From Enterobacter mori LMG 25706 (GTDB lineage Bacteria; Pseudomonadota; Gammaproteobacteria; Enterobacterales; Enterobacteriaceae), in NCBI RefSeq assembly GCF_000211415.1, contig NZ_GL890774.1, positions 289,019 to 353,018 of the forward strand: a stretch of 64,000 bases of DNA, read 5' to 3'. The notes below the pieces were generated by a model that was given only the letters and a program-made list of their open reading frames with translations, did not search any database and was not told the origin of the DNA. Of this stretch, positions 27,156 to 36,778 are shown piece by piece (positions within the stretch are counted from its first letter, which is position 1; each line of letters opens with the position of its first letter). Both the position numbers and the translations under genes were made by a program.

Positions 27156-27341
27156 ATGACGATTCGCAATAATCGGACAGAAATTTCACTGGCTCTTGGT
27201 GAAGCGGTATTAGACATCGTCCAGAAAGGCCATGAAGTGTCGAGAGAAAATCTGGCGCAGGCGATGAAAATAAAAGCGGAAAAAGAGCGCGATGACGAAC
27301 GCCTTCTGAACTACTGGAAGGCGTGTAATATGCTGGTCTAA
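27156..27341 (+). CDS. Small uncharacterised helical protein
   Basis: A 61-residue protein with a strong ribosome site (AACGAGGAGG) seven bases before the ATG, predicted as two helices (EISLALGEAVLDIVQKG and SRENLAQAMKIKAEKERD). It faintly resembles small stress-connector proteins such as YmgB/AriR or YcgZ, but I cannot assign it. It has its own AT-rich promoter region and is convergent with roxA. Confidence 0.65.
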   Translation: MTIRNNRTEISLALGEAVLDIVQKGHEVSRENLAQAMKIKAEKERDDERLLNYWKACNMLV

Positions 27342-27379
27342 ACGAGGCGGCGTTGAGCCTCACTCAACGCCGCCCTCCG

Positions 27380-28501
27380 CTACTCGTCGAAGTACCAGTA
27401 CCCCTGGTTAATCAGCCCGGTGAGCTCTTCAACAAACGCCGGGTTATTCAGCGCATCGCCCAACTCAGCCTGGCCGAGTTCGGTGTAGCGGCACAGCGCA
27501 TCCGCCGCCTTCGCGTCTACCGTCTCCAGCTGTTCGCTGTTGATGAAGAAGCTGCCGTTGATGTTCAGCACGCGCAGGCCGCTCAGGCGAGACAGCGTTT
27601 CGCCGCCCTGCAGCGCGTCCAGCACCTCTTCCGGCGCATACGGCGGCTCGGCGGCTGCGATATCCAGCTCGTGGCGCGGCGTCGAAACAAAGCTGCCGAA
27701 CCACTTCGTGAAATCATCCGGTTTGCTAATCATGTCGAACATCATCTGACGAATGCGATCGAGCTCGTACTGCTCCACGCGGCCAGGGTGCTCGCGACAG
27801 GTCAGATCCGGATCGCTGTAGTGCTCGCCGCCCAGATCGTTTTCCAGGGCGTAATCGGCGAAGCTGCTGATCAGATCGCGGCCGTTTGGCCCGCGGAAGC
27901 CAACGGAGTAGTTAAGCGCCGTCTCATGGGTAAAGCCGTCGTGCGGGAATCCAGGCGGGATGTAGAGGATATCGCCCGGGGCCAGATCTTCATCGATGAT
28001 TGGCTCGAACGGATCCACATGCAGCAGCGCCGGGTGCGGGCAGAACTGACGCATCGGCAGCTTGTCGCCCACGCGCCAGCGGCGGCTGCCCATCCCCTGA
28101 ATGATAAACACGTCGTACTGATCGATATGCGGACCCACGCCGCCTCCCGGCACGGAGAAGGAGATCATCAGGTCATCCAGACGCCAATCCGGCAGGACGC
28201 GGAACGGACGCACCAGCTCCGCCGCGGGCATATGCCAGTGGTTCACCGCCTGCGCCAGCAGCGACCAGCCGGTTTCGCCCAGATCGTCAAAGTGCTCAAA
28301 CGGACCATTGCTGGCCTGCCATTTGCCGTTGAAATGGCTCACCAGACGGCTATCGACTTCCGGCTCCATCGCCAGGCCTGCCAGCTCGTCCGGGGTAATC
28401 GGGTCGACAAAATTCGGGAAGGCATTTTTCAGCACAACGGGTTTTTTTTGCCAGTATTTCTCAAGAAATTCCGGCCAGTTCAGGTTCAGTTGATACGCCA
28501 T
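27380..28501 (-). CDS. roxA: Ribosomal protein uL16 arginine 3-hydroxylase RoxA (YcfD)
   Basis: The 373-residue JmjC-type 2-oxoglutarate/Fe(II) oxygenase has iron ligands H125, D127 (GPHIDQYD) and H187 (GFPHDGF), at the same numbers as in E. coli YcfD, and the same total length. It hydroxylates an arginine of ribosomal protein L16 (E. coli Arg81). ATG at 28501 is chosen; a 3-residue longer reading has no support. In E. coli K-12 the gene sits near phoPQ, so its location here beside clpP2 is a different neighbourhood. Confidence 0.93.
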   Translation of the reverse strand: MAYQLNLNWPEFLEKYWQKKPVVLKNAFPNFVDPITPDELAGLAMEPEVDSRLVSHFNGKWQASNGPFEHFDDLGETGWSLLAQAVNHWHMPAAELVRPFRVLPDWRLDDLMISFSVPGGGVGPHIDQYDVFIIQGMGSRRWRVGDKLPMRQFCPHPALLHVDPFEPIIDEDLAPGDILYIPPGFPHDGFTHETALNYSVGFRGPNGRDLISSFADYALENDLGGEHYSDPDLTCREHPGRVEQYELDRIRQMMFDMISKPDDFTKWFGSFVSTPRHELDIAAAEPPYAPEEVLDALQGGETLSRLSGLRVLNINGSFFINSEQLETVDAKAADALCRYTELGQAELGDALNNPAFVEELTGLINQGYWYFDE

Positions 28502-28584
28502 GGATAGCACCAGTGAGAGGGGAAACAGGCGCGATTATAGGCAAGAAGGCAGAGGGGGAACTTGTCATGGGTCAAACGAGGACG

Positions 28585-28620
28585 TGTAGGTCGGGTAAGG
28601 CGAAGCCGCCACCCGACACG
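28585..28620. repeat. REP unit
   Basis: GTAGGTCGGGTAAGGCGAAG and the pairing CCGCCACCCGAC form a REP palindrome between clpP2 and roxA. Confidence 0.75.
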
Positions 28621-28637
28621 TACACGGCGATAAAACC

Positions 28638-29240
28638 TTAATCCAGCTTCAGCTCGTCATAATGGGTAATCAGTTTACCCACAATGCCGTAATCCAGCGC
28701 TTCTGCCGGAGACATCCAGAAGTTGCGGTCGGTGTCTTTTTTCACTTTTTCCAGCGGCTGGCCGGTGGCGTCAGCGATCAGCTTGTTCACGCGATCCAGC
28801 ATGCGGATGATCTCGCGCGCTTCGATCTCAATATCCGTCGCCTGACCGCGCACGCCGCCCAGCGGCTGGTGGATCATAAAGCGGGTATTTGGCAGCGAGT
28901 AGCGGTGCTCTTTTTTCGCCGCCAGGAAGATGGTGATCCCGGCGCTCGCCACCCAGCCGGTGCCGATGACGTGCACTTCCGGGCGGATGAATTTGATGAA
29001 GTCGTGGATGGTATCGCCCGCTTCCACGTGGCCGCCCTGGCTGTTGATGTACAGCTTGATCGGATCGTTGCTGACGCTTTGCAACAGGATCATCTGGGTG
29101 ATCACTTTCTGCGCCAGCTCCTGGTTGATCTCACCGGAGATCACAATCGAACGAGACTCCAGCAGTTTTTGCTGCAGAGCGCCCGCGCCGTTTGACCCTT
29201 CCGCTTTATCCTTGTCGCTTTCTTTCAGTGTGTAGTGCAT
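28638..29240 (-). CDS. ClpP-like protease subunit, second paralogue (ClpP2)
   Basis: The 200-residue protein is a ClpP-family serine peptidase with a full triad: S99 (GWVASAG), H124 (FMIHQPLGG) and D171 (KKDTDRNF). It differs from housekeeping ClpP of enterobacteria, for example in the region around the serine, and no clpX or tig gene is adjacent, so it is an accessory paralogue. ATG at 29240 follows GAGGAAAT. Whether it forms its own ring or mixes with ClpP cannot be told. Confidence 0.88.
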   Translation of the reverse strand: MHYTLKESDKDKAEGSNGAGALQQKLLESRSIVISGEINQELAQKVITQMILLQSVSNDPIKLYINSQGGHVEAGDTIHDFIKFIRPEVHVIGTGWVASAGITIFLAAKKEHRYSLPNTRFMIHQPLGGVRGQATDIEIEAREIIRMLDRVNKLIADATGQPLEKVKKDTDRNFWMSPAEALDYGIVGKLITHYDELKLD

Positions 29241-29328
29241 TGTTATTTCCTCAGCTTGTAGCGCTCAAAACCAGAGTGTAGCCTGTTTTACCGATCAAAG
29301 TCCTCACAGACAAATAACGAGGGAGCAT

Positions 29329-29715
29329 ATGCATATTGCCCATGTCGCACTCTGGACCCGCAGCCTCGAGGCGCAGGTTCAGTTCTGGGAAACGGTTTTT
29401 AATGGCCGCAGTAACGAACGCTACGTCAGTAAAAATCGTCCCGGTTTCGAATCTCACTTTATTACGCTGGATAACGGGCCGACCATCGAGCTGATGACGC
29501 TGCCGGATCTGCCTGACGCCCCTGCCCACCCGGAGTTTATCGGCTGGGCGCATATCGCCATCAACGTCGGCAGCAAAGCGCAGGTCGACGGCATGGCCGA
29601 GAGGGCACAGGCAAACGGCACGCTGCTCAGCGCCCCGCGCATGACCGGAGACGGCTTCTATGAAGCGGTGATCGCGGATCCGGACGGCAACCGCATTGAG
29701 CTTGTCGGTGCATAA
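29329..29715 (+). CDS. VOC-family (glyoxalase-like) protein
   Basis: The 128-residue protein has two beta-alpha-beta-beta-beta modules of the VOC superfamily: MHIAHVALWTRSLEAQVQFWE at the start with a metal-ligand histidine, IELMTLPD, HIAINVGSKAQVD, and DPDGNRIEL with the last glutamate ligand. It is lactoylglutathione-lyase-like, but the reaction is not determined. It is divergent from clpP2. Confidence 0.85.
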   Translation: MHIAHVALWTRSLEAQVQFWETVFNGRSNERYVSKNRPGFESHFITLDNGPTIELMTLPDLPDAPAHPEFIGWAHIAINVGSKAQVDGMAERAQANGTLLSAPRMTGDGFYEAVIADPDGNRIELVGA

Positions 29716-29776
29716 AATCAGCGTTTCGTTGCTTAACCGCCCCGGTCACGTATCGCTATACTTCATCTTCATACGG

Positions 29777-29798
29777 TTATCATATTGTTAAATGATAA
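29777..29798. promoter_or_regulatory. Inverted repeat upstream of the FixJ-type regulator
   Basis: TTATCAT (29777-29783) and ATGATAA (29792-29798) flank 8 bp in an AT-rich stretch about 100 bp before the regulator. It could be a Fur-like or autoregulatory site. Confidence 0.35.
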
Positions 29799-29900
29799 TG
29801 ATAGTTAATGTGTTAAGATGAAAGTCAGCATAAACAGTCTCTTACGTAAGCGTCGGGACTGTTTGCATCCTCGACATGTCAATCAGCACCGGGGCGGTGA

Positions 29901-30500
29901 ATGGAACACATTGTGTATGTGGTAGATGACGATGACGCAGTCAGACAGTCCGTAATCGGGCTGCTGGACTCGGCAGACCTGAACGCCGTCGGCTTTTCAT
30001 CGGCAGAAGCGTTTCTTCAACACCGCTTTGAAGAGCTACCGTCGTGCGTGGTCCTCGATATGCAAATGCCCACCATCTCGGGCTTTGAGGTGGCTGACGC
30101 CCTAAAGGACAGCGGGCGCGAGATCCCGATTATTTTTCTTACCGGCCACGGCACTATCCCGATGTCGGTGCGCGCCATTAAAGGCGGCGCGTACGAATTT
30201 CTCACCAAGCCCGTCGAATCCAACGCGCTTATCGACGCCATCGAGTCCGCGCTTCAGCTGGCGGAACACAACGCCGAGCGCAATAAAGAGCACTACGCCC
30301 TGAAGCAGCGCCATCTGTCCCTCACCCCGCGTGAACATGAGGTGCTGACGCTGGCGATAAGCGGCATGCTGAACAAGCAGATTGCCGCCGAGCTTGGCGT
30401 CAGCGAGATCACGGTTAAGGTGCACCGTCGCCGCGTGATGGAGAAAATGCAGGTGCGCTCCGTGGCGGAGCTGGTCAGGGCCGTTGAGCGCCTGACCTAA
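29901..30500 (+). CDS. FixJ/NarL-type response regulator
   Basis: The 199-residue protein has a receiver domain with acidic pocket DDDD (residues 9-12), phospho-acceptor D53 (VVLDMQMP), and lysine in FLTKPV, and a LuxR-type helix-turn-helix (about residues 135-190; LTPREHEVLTLAISGMLNKQIA). It is convergent with and 22 bp from the giant hybrid kinase gene, whose histidine-kinase end is the likely phosphodonor. Confidence 0.88.
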   Translation: MEHIVYVVDDDDAVRQSVIGLLDSADLNAVGFSSAEAFLQHRFEELPSCVVLDMQMPTISGFEVADALKDSGREIPIIFLTGHGTIPMSVRAIKGGAYEFLTKPVESNALIDAIESALQLAEHNAERNKEHYALKQRHLSLTPREHEVLTLAISGMLNKQIAAELGVSEITVKVHRRRVMEKMQVRSVAELVRAVERLT

Positions 30501-30521
30501 AGCCTGCCTGCGGAGTAAACT

Positions 30522-33500
30522 TTACCCTTCCTGTGCCGCCAGCGGCAGCGCAAACGCAAACACCGTGCCGAACGGCTCCCGGCGGCGCGCGCTCAGCTTC
30601 CCGCAGTGGCGCTCGATGATGCTGGCGCTGATGGTCAGCCCCATCCCCATCCCCTGCGCTTTGGTGGAGTAGAACGAGTCAAAAATCTGCTCCAGCCGCT
30701 CGGGCTCAATGCCGCTCCCGGTATCGGCGATCTCGACGATCACTTTCCCGTCCGCGTTGGCGGTGCTGAGGGTAATGGTGCTGGCGCGATCCTTGACCTC
30801 GGCCATCGCCTCTACCGCATTCATCACCAGATTCAACAGCACCTGCTGGATCTGCACGCTATCGCCGGTGATGAAGCTGTCCTGCGCTCTTAACAGATAA
30901 TCAACGCTAATGTGTCGCTGCTCCAGCTCGCTGCGCGAAAGCGTGATGATATGGTGGATCAGGTAGTGCATATCGATGCGCGAGAAGGTGGGATCCTGCT
31001 TACGCGTCAGGGACTGAATGCTGCGGATGATCTCCCCCGCCCGCGCGCCTTCCGCGGCGATCTCCTCCAGCCCTTCGCGGACTTTATCCAGCCGGGCGGG
31101 CTCGCGGTTGAGCCAGCGCAGGCTCGCCCCGGCGTTCGAGACGATCGACATCAGCGGCTGGTTGATCTCGTGGGCGATGGAGGAGGTCAGCTGCCCGACG
31201 GTGGTGGCCCGGGACACCCGCGCCAGATCCGCCTGCGCGACCCGCATGGCATCCTCCGCGGCGCGCTGGCTGGTGATATCGGTGATGATGCCGTAATACT
31301 CGTTCACTTCGCTGCCCACGCCCACCGGATCGCCAATCCCGAGGATGTAGCGGGTTGAGCCGTCGGTACGCTTAACGCGAAACTCCGCGCGCATGGAGAG
31401 CCCGTCGCGCACGCTCCGGGTAACGATGGCGCTGATGCGGGCGTAATCGTCCTCATGAACGAAAGTCAAAAACTCCGCCATGGAGATCATCTTTTGCTGC
31501 TCGGGCAGGCCAAGAATGCGGGCGTACTCTTCCGAGACAAACATCAGATCCTGCTCCAGCTCCCAGCGCCAGCTGCCGGTGTGGCTGATCTGCTCGCCGA
31601 GCATCAGCGAGGTCTGGCTGGATCGCAGCTCTTTCTCCACCCGTCGGCGCTGGATGTTCTCCGCCAGCAGCTCGGCGTACAGCCGCGCCGTCTCCAGGGA
31701 TACCGCGGCCTGCGCGCCCAGCAGGCTCACCACGCGCGAATGCTCTGCGGTGAAGACCTCCGGCATCAGGCGATTTTCCAGGTACAGCACCCCCACCAGC
31801 CGCGCCTGTTTGAACATCGGGACGCACATCACCGCCGCTCCGGATGTCACCAGATAGGGATCCTGACTGAAAGGATGAAACTCCTCCGGCCTGCCGGTGC
31901 GGATCTCCTGCCCGGTGCGGATCACCGCCGCCAGCACCGACAGCGGCAGGTCGGTCGCCGTCGGCACATCTTTCAGGATCCGCACCCGCACGCCCTCGGT
32001 GCTGGTCCAGGCGCTGGCCTCGATCTCCGGGATGAGGCTCTCGCTCACGCGCAGCAGCAGGCCGCGCTGCGCCCCGGCGCGTTCGAGCAGGATGGTCATC
32101 AGGTTTTCGATTAAGCGCTCAAGGTTAATCTCCTCCGACAGCGCGCGGGAGGCTTTGATGACGCTTTGCAGATCGCGGATGGTCTCGTTCTGGGCGAAGG
32201 CCACCGTGTCGTAGGCGCTGGCCTGCCCGGAGGCCAGCAGGTGCGGGAAATCCTGCTCCAGCTGGCGTACCTTGGCCTGCACGCCCGCGCGTCCCCAGGC
32301 GGCAATCGCGCCGCGGAAGTGCGCGTCCGAGGCGGTCGGGTAGCCGCAGGCCAGCGTAAAGCGCCCCGCCAGCTCGTGGGCCAGGGCGTTAATCGGGTTA
32401 AACCCGCCCTCGCGGGAGAGCCGGACCGCCTTCTCATACTGCTCGAGCGCAATGCTGTTCATCCCGTCCAGACGCACGATTTCGGCGTAGATCAGCGCCT
32501 CTTTATCCGCGAACGTGCCGGGATTAATGCGCGCCCAGAGGGCAATTTTGTCGTAGTGGGCGTGAATGCTGCGGCGGTGATTCGCCGAGAAGGTCTCCGG
32601 CGTCAGCTGACGGGAGAGCGCCAGAGCGCTGTAAAGATGGTAGTCCAGCAGATGGATGTGCCCCGGCGCAGACCACGCGTACCAGCCCGCCATCTCGAGA
32701 TCCGCCTGCGCGTCGGCATACTCCCCGCAGGTAAAGTGCGCCATGCCGCGGTAGAGCCAGTACCAGAACAGCATGGTGGCGTTCTTCTCCGGCGCCTGCT
32801 CCGGCGACGCGGGAAGCAGCGCCTCGGGCAATACCTGCGACGCGGTCCAGGTGCCGATGACCGGCGTGCGCAGGAACTCAACGTAGCCGCGCTGAACCAT
32901 CAAAATGGTTTCCACGTCCTGGAAGTGGGTTTTACGCACGAACGCCAGGCCGCGATCGATGCTGGTCAGCACCCCGTCCAGGTGGTCGCCCCGCGAGAGG
33001 AAGTTAATCACCTGGTGGCAGGCCGCAAAGCAGGCCATCGTCATATCCCCGTGGGTCACCGCCGAGGTGAAGCAGGCCTTCGCGCACTCGATGGTAAACG
33101 ATAAAGGCTGGGTCCAGACGCTGAGCTGGTCGAGCGGCAGCAGGGTTTTGGCTTCGAAGGCATCGTAGCCGTGGCGATTGACCAGCTCGCGGGCCAGGGT
33201 GCCGTACTGGAACCCGAGGCGGTACTCGGCGTAGCGGTGGCCCATCAGCACGCCAAACCAGGCCATCGCCGTGGTGGACGCGCCGGTAATGCCGTGGTCG
33301 AGGGTCAGGTGCATCATGCGGCAGAGCAGTAAGAAATGCAGGCGCGGGCAGATGAAGCTGGCGCAAATGCTGGCGCTGTAGAGCAGGTTCATCACCGCTT
33401 CGGTTTCCGGGTTATCCATCCGCGACAGCTGGGCAAACAGGTTTTGCGGCGCGTCGGCCGTGCGGTTGCAAAACAGCGCCCAGGCCTCGTCGCAGTCGGC

Positions 33501-36104
33501 ATCTTCCGGATAACGGCTAATCTGGATCCCGAAAATCCCCAGCCAGCAGAGCGCCGCCTCCAGCGCCAGACGGCTGTCCGACTGGCGAATGTACACCTCC
33601 ACCAGCAGGTTGGCCGCCAGCGCCTTTTCGGTCAGCCCGCCGGGGCAGCCGAGAATGGCGTCACACAGCTCGCGGGTGCGCTCCAGATGCCCCAGCGCAA
33701 ACTCGCAGCCCGCCTCTTCGATATCGAGCATAAAGTCTGACACCGTCCCGGCGTTGCCCAGCGCTCTGGCGGTCTGGATATAGCCGAGCGCCGAAAGGTA
33801 ATCTCCCGAACGCTTCGCGCGTCGCGCGGCCAGCAGGCTCAGCTCGCGGAACATCTGGCGCTGCGGCGCGGGCTGGATGCTGTCCAGCGCGGCCGTGACG
33901 TGGTGAACGGCGCGGAACAGCAGCTCGTTCCCCGCCGCCTGACGCGCGGCGTCGGCCAGCAGGCTGGCGGTGGTCAGGTGAATATGGCTTTTCTCATGCC
34001 GATCCAGCAGCGCAAAGGCCGCCTCCTGCACCCGGTCGTGGGTGAAGGCATACTTTTTTTCCGTCAGCACGATGAGCTGGGCCATCACCGCCGGGTGTAG
34101 CGCATAGCGCATTTCCGCCATCGACAGGCCAACCACGCGGCAGATCATCTCCATCTCGCCCGTGCCGCCGAGGCAGGCGATGCTGCCCAGCAGGCGGCGC
34201 GTCTCGTCGGGCAGCTCTTCGAGCTGCTCCAGCACCAGAGTGACGACGTTTTCGGTGTAATGCCTGGCGCGGATCGCCTGCAGATCGTAGTGCCACTTGT
34301 CCTGATATTTGTTGTGCACCACCAGGCCGTCATCGACGATGCGGCGGAAAAACTCATGCACAAAGAGCGGGTTGCCGCCCGTCTTCTCGTGGATCAGCGT
34401 GGCGAGGTCGGTCGTCGCCGCGCTGCGGGTGCGAAATACCGTCGCCAGCCAGCGCGCTACCGCTTTCACGGAAAGCGCCTGCGGGACAATCTCGCTCGCG
34501 TTTTGCGCCGCCTCCGGCAGGCCTGCCAGCAGCGCCTGCAGGGCGGCGTCGGACACGGAACTGATATCCCGGTGGGCCGCAACCACCAGCAGCGGAACAG
34601 CGCCGCAGTTCATCAGCAGATATTTGAGCGTGTGCAGGCTGGCGGCGTCGCTCCACTGGAGATCGTCGAGCACCAGCACCAGCGGGCAGCCCTGCGAGGC
34701 AAAGGTTTTTACCAGCGCCAGCACCATATGGCTGAAGCGCGCCCGGGCATCAATGGAAAACGTATCCGCCGAGAAGCGCGGCTTGCTCTCAAGCAGCAGG
34801 CCCAGCTCGGGCACCAGGCTGACGGCCAGCGCCTCGTGCCCCTCCAGGGCGCGGGAGAGGCGGATTTTCCACTTCGCCACGTCCTCTGCGGGCAGCCCCA
34901 GCAGGTGCAGCGTCAGGGTGCGGAACGCGGAGCTTAATACGCCATAGGGCAGCGACGGTGAAAACTGATCGACTTTGCCTACCGCCAGCAGCACCGTACG
35001 CTGCTGCAGCGTTTTGAGCGCCGTCGCGATAATTGAGGATTTGCCGATCCCCGACGGTCCGCCGATCGTCACCAGCTCCGGCACCAGGTTCTGCCCCACC
35101 CGCTCAAACGCGGCAATGACGTCGTTCGCCTGCGGATGCGTCGCGAACAAGGAGTCCGCCAGCTGGATCGCCGGGGTGCGATCCTGCTGGCCGGGGGTAA
35201 AGGCGACGATCTCGCCCTCGCAGGTCAGCGTTGCCTGGCAGCGGCGGAGGTCGGCAATCAGCCCGTCGACCGTCTGGTAGCGGTTATCGGGGTGCTTTTC
35301 CAGCAGCTTCAGGATGATGGTCGACAGCATTTCCGGCACGTCCGGGCGGATCGCGTCCGGGGCCAGCGGCGCCGAGGCAATATGGTAGTGCGCCCAGTTG
35401 GCCCGATCGTCCTCCCCCAGCTCAAACGGCAGGCGTCCGGTCAGGAGTTCATACAGCACCATGCCGAGACTGTAAAGATCGCTGCGGCCGTCGACGGGGC
35501 GCTGGGTGCGGGTGGTGTGCTCCGGCGACATATACGCGGGCGTACCGCCTGAAACGGCAAGCCGGGTCTGGGTGATGGCATCGGAGAGGCTGCTGGAAAG
35601 ACCAAAGCTGCCCAGACGGCAGGTGGCATCGTGCTGAACAAAAATCGTGCCGGGCTTGATATCCCCGTGGATCAGGTTTTGCAAATGCATCTGGCGCAGG
35701 GGAACGCAGATCTGGATCGCCATCTCGATAAAGCGCGCGATGCCCGAGATCGCCCTGCCCGCGCGCCGCGCCAGCAGCTCAAGCGCAAACGGGGCGTACA
35801 CCAGCGCGAAGCGCCCGCGGTACTGGGTGGAGGCAACGGCGCGGATGGCCCAACTGTCCTGCAGCATATCGCGCAGCGCAAACTCGTTTTTGAGCAGCCG
35901 GGTGGCCCGCTCTTCCTCTTCGTCGCTGACCGCGGTGGCGATAATGAACGAGCCGCCGGAATGGGGATGTCGCGCGTGCATCCAGGCGATACCGCCCTCC
36001 TGCGCCAGCACGGTAAAAATCACATCCTCTTTAAGGACAAAAACCCGCCCCTGGTGAAGATTCCCCTGGGCGGGCCAGAATGCAGGCTGCTCGTGTTCGT
36101 TCAT
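30522..36104 (-). CDS. Giant hybrid signalling protein: Ser/Thr kinase-like, AAA-type ATPase, GAF, PAS, histidine kinase
   Basis: This 1860-residue cytoplasmic protein combines, in order: a protein-kinase-like domain (about 20-290) with catalytic-loop HGDIKPGTI near 145; an ATPase with Walker A GPSGIGKSS near 348 and Walker B VLVLDDLQWSD near 480, followed by a long helical repeat region; a GAF domain (about 1320-1455); a PAS domain (about 1495-1610); and a histidine kinase with H-box HEINQP near 1646, N-box near 1759 and G1 box near 1793. In the kinase-like domain the catalytic-loop Asn is Thr and the DFG motif reads SFG, so it may be a pseudokinase. It lies between two response regulators. 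Confidence 0.88.
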   Translation of the reverse strand: MNEHEQPAFWPAQGNLHQGRVFVLKEDVIFTVLAQEGGIAWMHARHPHSGGSFIIATAVSDEEEERATRLLKNEFALRDMLQDSWAIRAVASTQYRGRFALVYAPFALELLARRAGRAISGIARFIEMAIQICVPLRQMHLQNLIHGDIKPGTIFVQHDATCRLGSFGLSSSLSDAITQTRLAVSGGTPAYMSPEHTTRTQRPVDGRSDLYSLGMVLYELLTGRLPFELGEDDRANWAHYHIASAPLAPDAIRPDVPEMLSTIILKLLEKHPDNRYQTVDGLIADLRRCQATLTCEGEIVAFTPGQQDRTPAIQLADSLFATHPQANDVIAAFERVGQNLVPELVTIGGPSGIGKSSIIATALKTLQQRTVLLAVGKVDQFSPSLPYGVLSSAFRTLTLHLLGLPAEDVAKWKIRLSRALEGHEALAVSLVPELGLLLESKPRFSADTFSIDARARFSHMVLALVKTFASQGCPLVLVLDDLQWSDAASLHTLKYLLMNCGAVPLLVVAAHRDISSVSDAALQALLAGLPEAAQNASEIVPQALSVKAVARWLATVFRTRSAATTDLATLIHEKTGGNPLFVHEFFRRIVDDGLVVHNKYQDKWHYDLQAIRARHYTENVVTLVLEQLEELPDETRRLLGSIACLGGTGEMEMICRVVGLSMAEMRYALHPAVMAQLIVLTEKKYAFTHDRVQEAAFALLDRHEKSHIHLTTASLLADAARQAAGNELLFRAVHHVTAALDSIQPAPQRQMFRELSLLAARRAKRSGDYLSALGYIQTARALGNAGTVSDFMLDIEEAGCEFALGHLERTRELCDAILGCPGGLTEKALAANLLVEVYIRQSDSRLALEAALCWLGIFGIQISRYPEDADCDEAWALFCNRTADAPQNLFAQLSRMDNPETEAVMNLLYSASICASFICPRLHFLLLCRMMHLTLDHGITGASTTAMAWFGVLMGHRYAEYRLGFQYGTLARELVNRHGYDAFEAKTLLPLDQLSVWTQPLSFTIECAKACFTSAVTHGDMTMACFAACHQVINFLSRGDHLDGVLTSIDRGLAFVRKTHFQDVETILMVQRGYVEFLRTPVIGTWTASQVLPEALLPASPEQAPEKNATMLFWYWLYRGMAHFTCGEYADAQADLEMAGWYAWSAPGHIHLLDYHLYSALALSRQLTPETFSANHRRSIHAHYDKIALWARINPGTFADKEALIYAEIVRLDGMNSIALEQYEKAVRLSREGGFNPINALAHELAGRFTLACGYPTASDAHFRGAIAAWGRAGVQAKVRQLEQDFPHLLASGQASAYDTVAFAQNETIRDLQSVIKASRALSEEINLERLIENLMTILLERAGAQRGLLLRVSESLIPEIEASAWTSTEGVRVRILKDVPTATDLPLSVLAAVIRTGQEIRTGRPEEFHPFSQDPYLVTSGAAVMCVPMFKQARLVGVLYLENRLMPEVFTAEHSRVVSLLGAQAAVSLETARLYAELLAENIQRRRVEKELRSSQTSLMLGEQISHTGSWRWELEQDLMFVSEEYARILGLPEQQKMISMAEFLTFVHEDDYARISAIVTRSVRDGLSMRAEFRVKRTDGSTRYILGIGDPVGVGSEVNEYYGIITDITSQRAAEDAMRVAQADLARVSRATTVGQLTSSIAHEINQPLMSIVSNAGASLRWLNREPARLDKVREGLEEIAAEGARAGEIIRSIQSLTRKQDPTFSRIDMHYLIHHIITLSRSELEQRHISVDYLLRAQDSFITGDSVQIQQVLLNLVMNAVEAMAEVKDRASTITLSTANADGKVIVEIADTGSGIEPERLEQIFDSFYSTKAQGMGMGLTISASIIERHCGKLSARRREPFGTVFAFALPLAAQEG

Positions 36105-36113
36105 CCGCGATCC

Positions 36114-36494
36114 TTATTGTCGGCGGGCCAGCTCCCGCTGAAGATGATCCAGCAGAATATCGATGTTAATGGGCTTACGCAAAAATGCAGCGGCGCCCAG
36201 ATTAAGAGCGTACCGCTGCATATTTTCATCAGCATGACCGGAGATAAAGATCACGGGCGGAGGCGGTACGGCCAGCAGCCGCAGCTTGTCAAACAGCTCC
36301 AGGCCGCTCATGCCCCGCAGCTTGATATCGGCGATCACCAGCGCCGCGCCGGACAGGGCGAGAGGATGGCTGAGAAACACCTCTGCCGAATCAAACGTAT
36401 CGGTCGAATACCCTTCCGACTCCAGGAGATTACTCAGCCCGCTGCGGACGGAACGTTCGTCATCAATGATGGCAATGCGCCACGGCAGCGTCAT
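36114..36494 (-). CDS. Single-domain response regulator (CheY-like receiver)
   Basis: The 126-residue protein is a lone receiver: D11/D12, phospho-acceptor D56 (VIADIKLRG) and lysine in FLRKPINI. No output domain follows. ATG at 36494 is preceded by AGAGGAAAG; a longer frame to 36770 overlaps the XapX gene and is rejected. It sits 9 bp upstream of the giant hybrid kinase on the same strand and probably relays or buffers its phosphate. Confidence 0.88.
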   Translation of the reverse strand: MTLPWRIAIIDDERSVRSGLSNLLESEGYSTDTFDSAEVFLSHPLALSGAALVIADIKLRGMSGLELFDKLRLLAVPPPPVIFISGHADENMQRYALNLGAAAFLRKPINIDILLDHLQRELARRQ

Positions 36495-36517
36495 GCTGTC
36501 TTTCCTCTGGTCAATCA

Positions 36518-36778
36518 TTAAACGTCGCGATCGTCCTTCGCGGGCGCAGGGGGCGCCGTGCCGCTGATTTTCGGCACGCATTCGTGACGAAACCAGGCGA
36601 GGGTAAGCGGTTCGCGACTCAGTAAACGCCGTCCCACCGGAATGAGCTGTTCGCCCACCAGCATGCCAAACAGGCCAAGCAGGGCGACAACCGGCGGCGC
36701 CGGGGAATGGACGTCGAGCAGAGCGTAAATTACCCCAGCAACCACGCCGCACACCAGCGAAATTATCCACGCTTTCAT
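36518..36778 (-). CDS. XapX-domain membrane protein, longer copy
   Basis: The 86-residue protein has the XapX pattern: an N-terminal hydrophobic helix (SLVCGVVAGVIYALL), a SPAPPVVALLGLFGMLVGEQ second helix and a charged tail. The function of XapX proteins is unknown. It overlaps the second XapX gene by 4 bp (ATGA), so the two are coupled. Confidence 0.82.
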   Translation of the reverse strand: MKAWIISLVCGVVAGVIYALLDVHSPAPPVVALLGLFGMLVGEQLIPVGRRLLSREPLTLAWFRHECVPKISGTAPPAPAKDDRDV

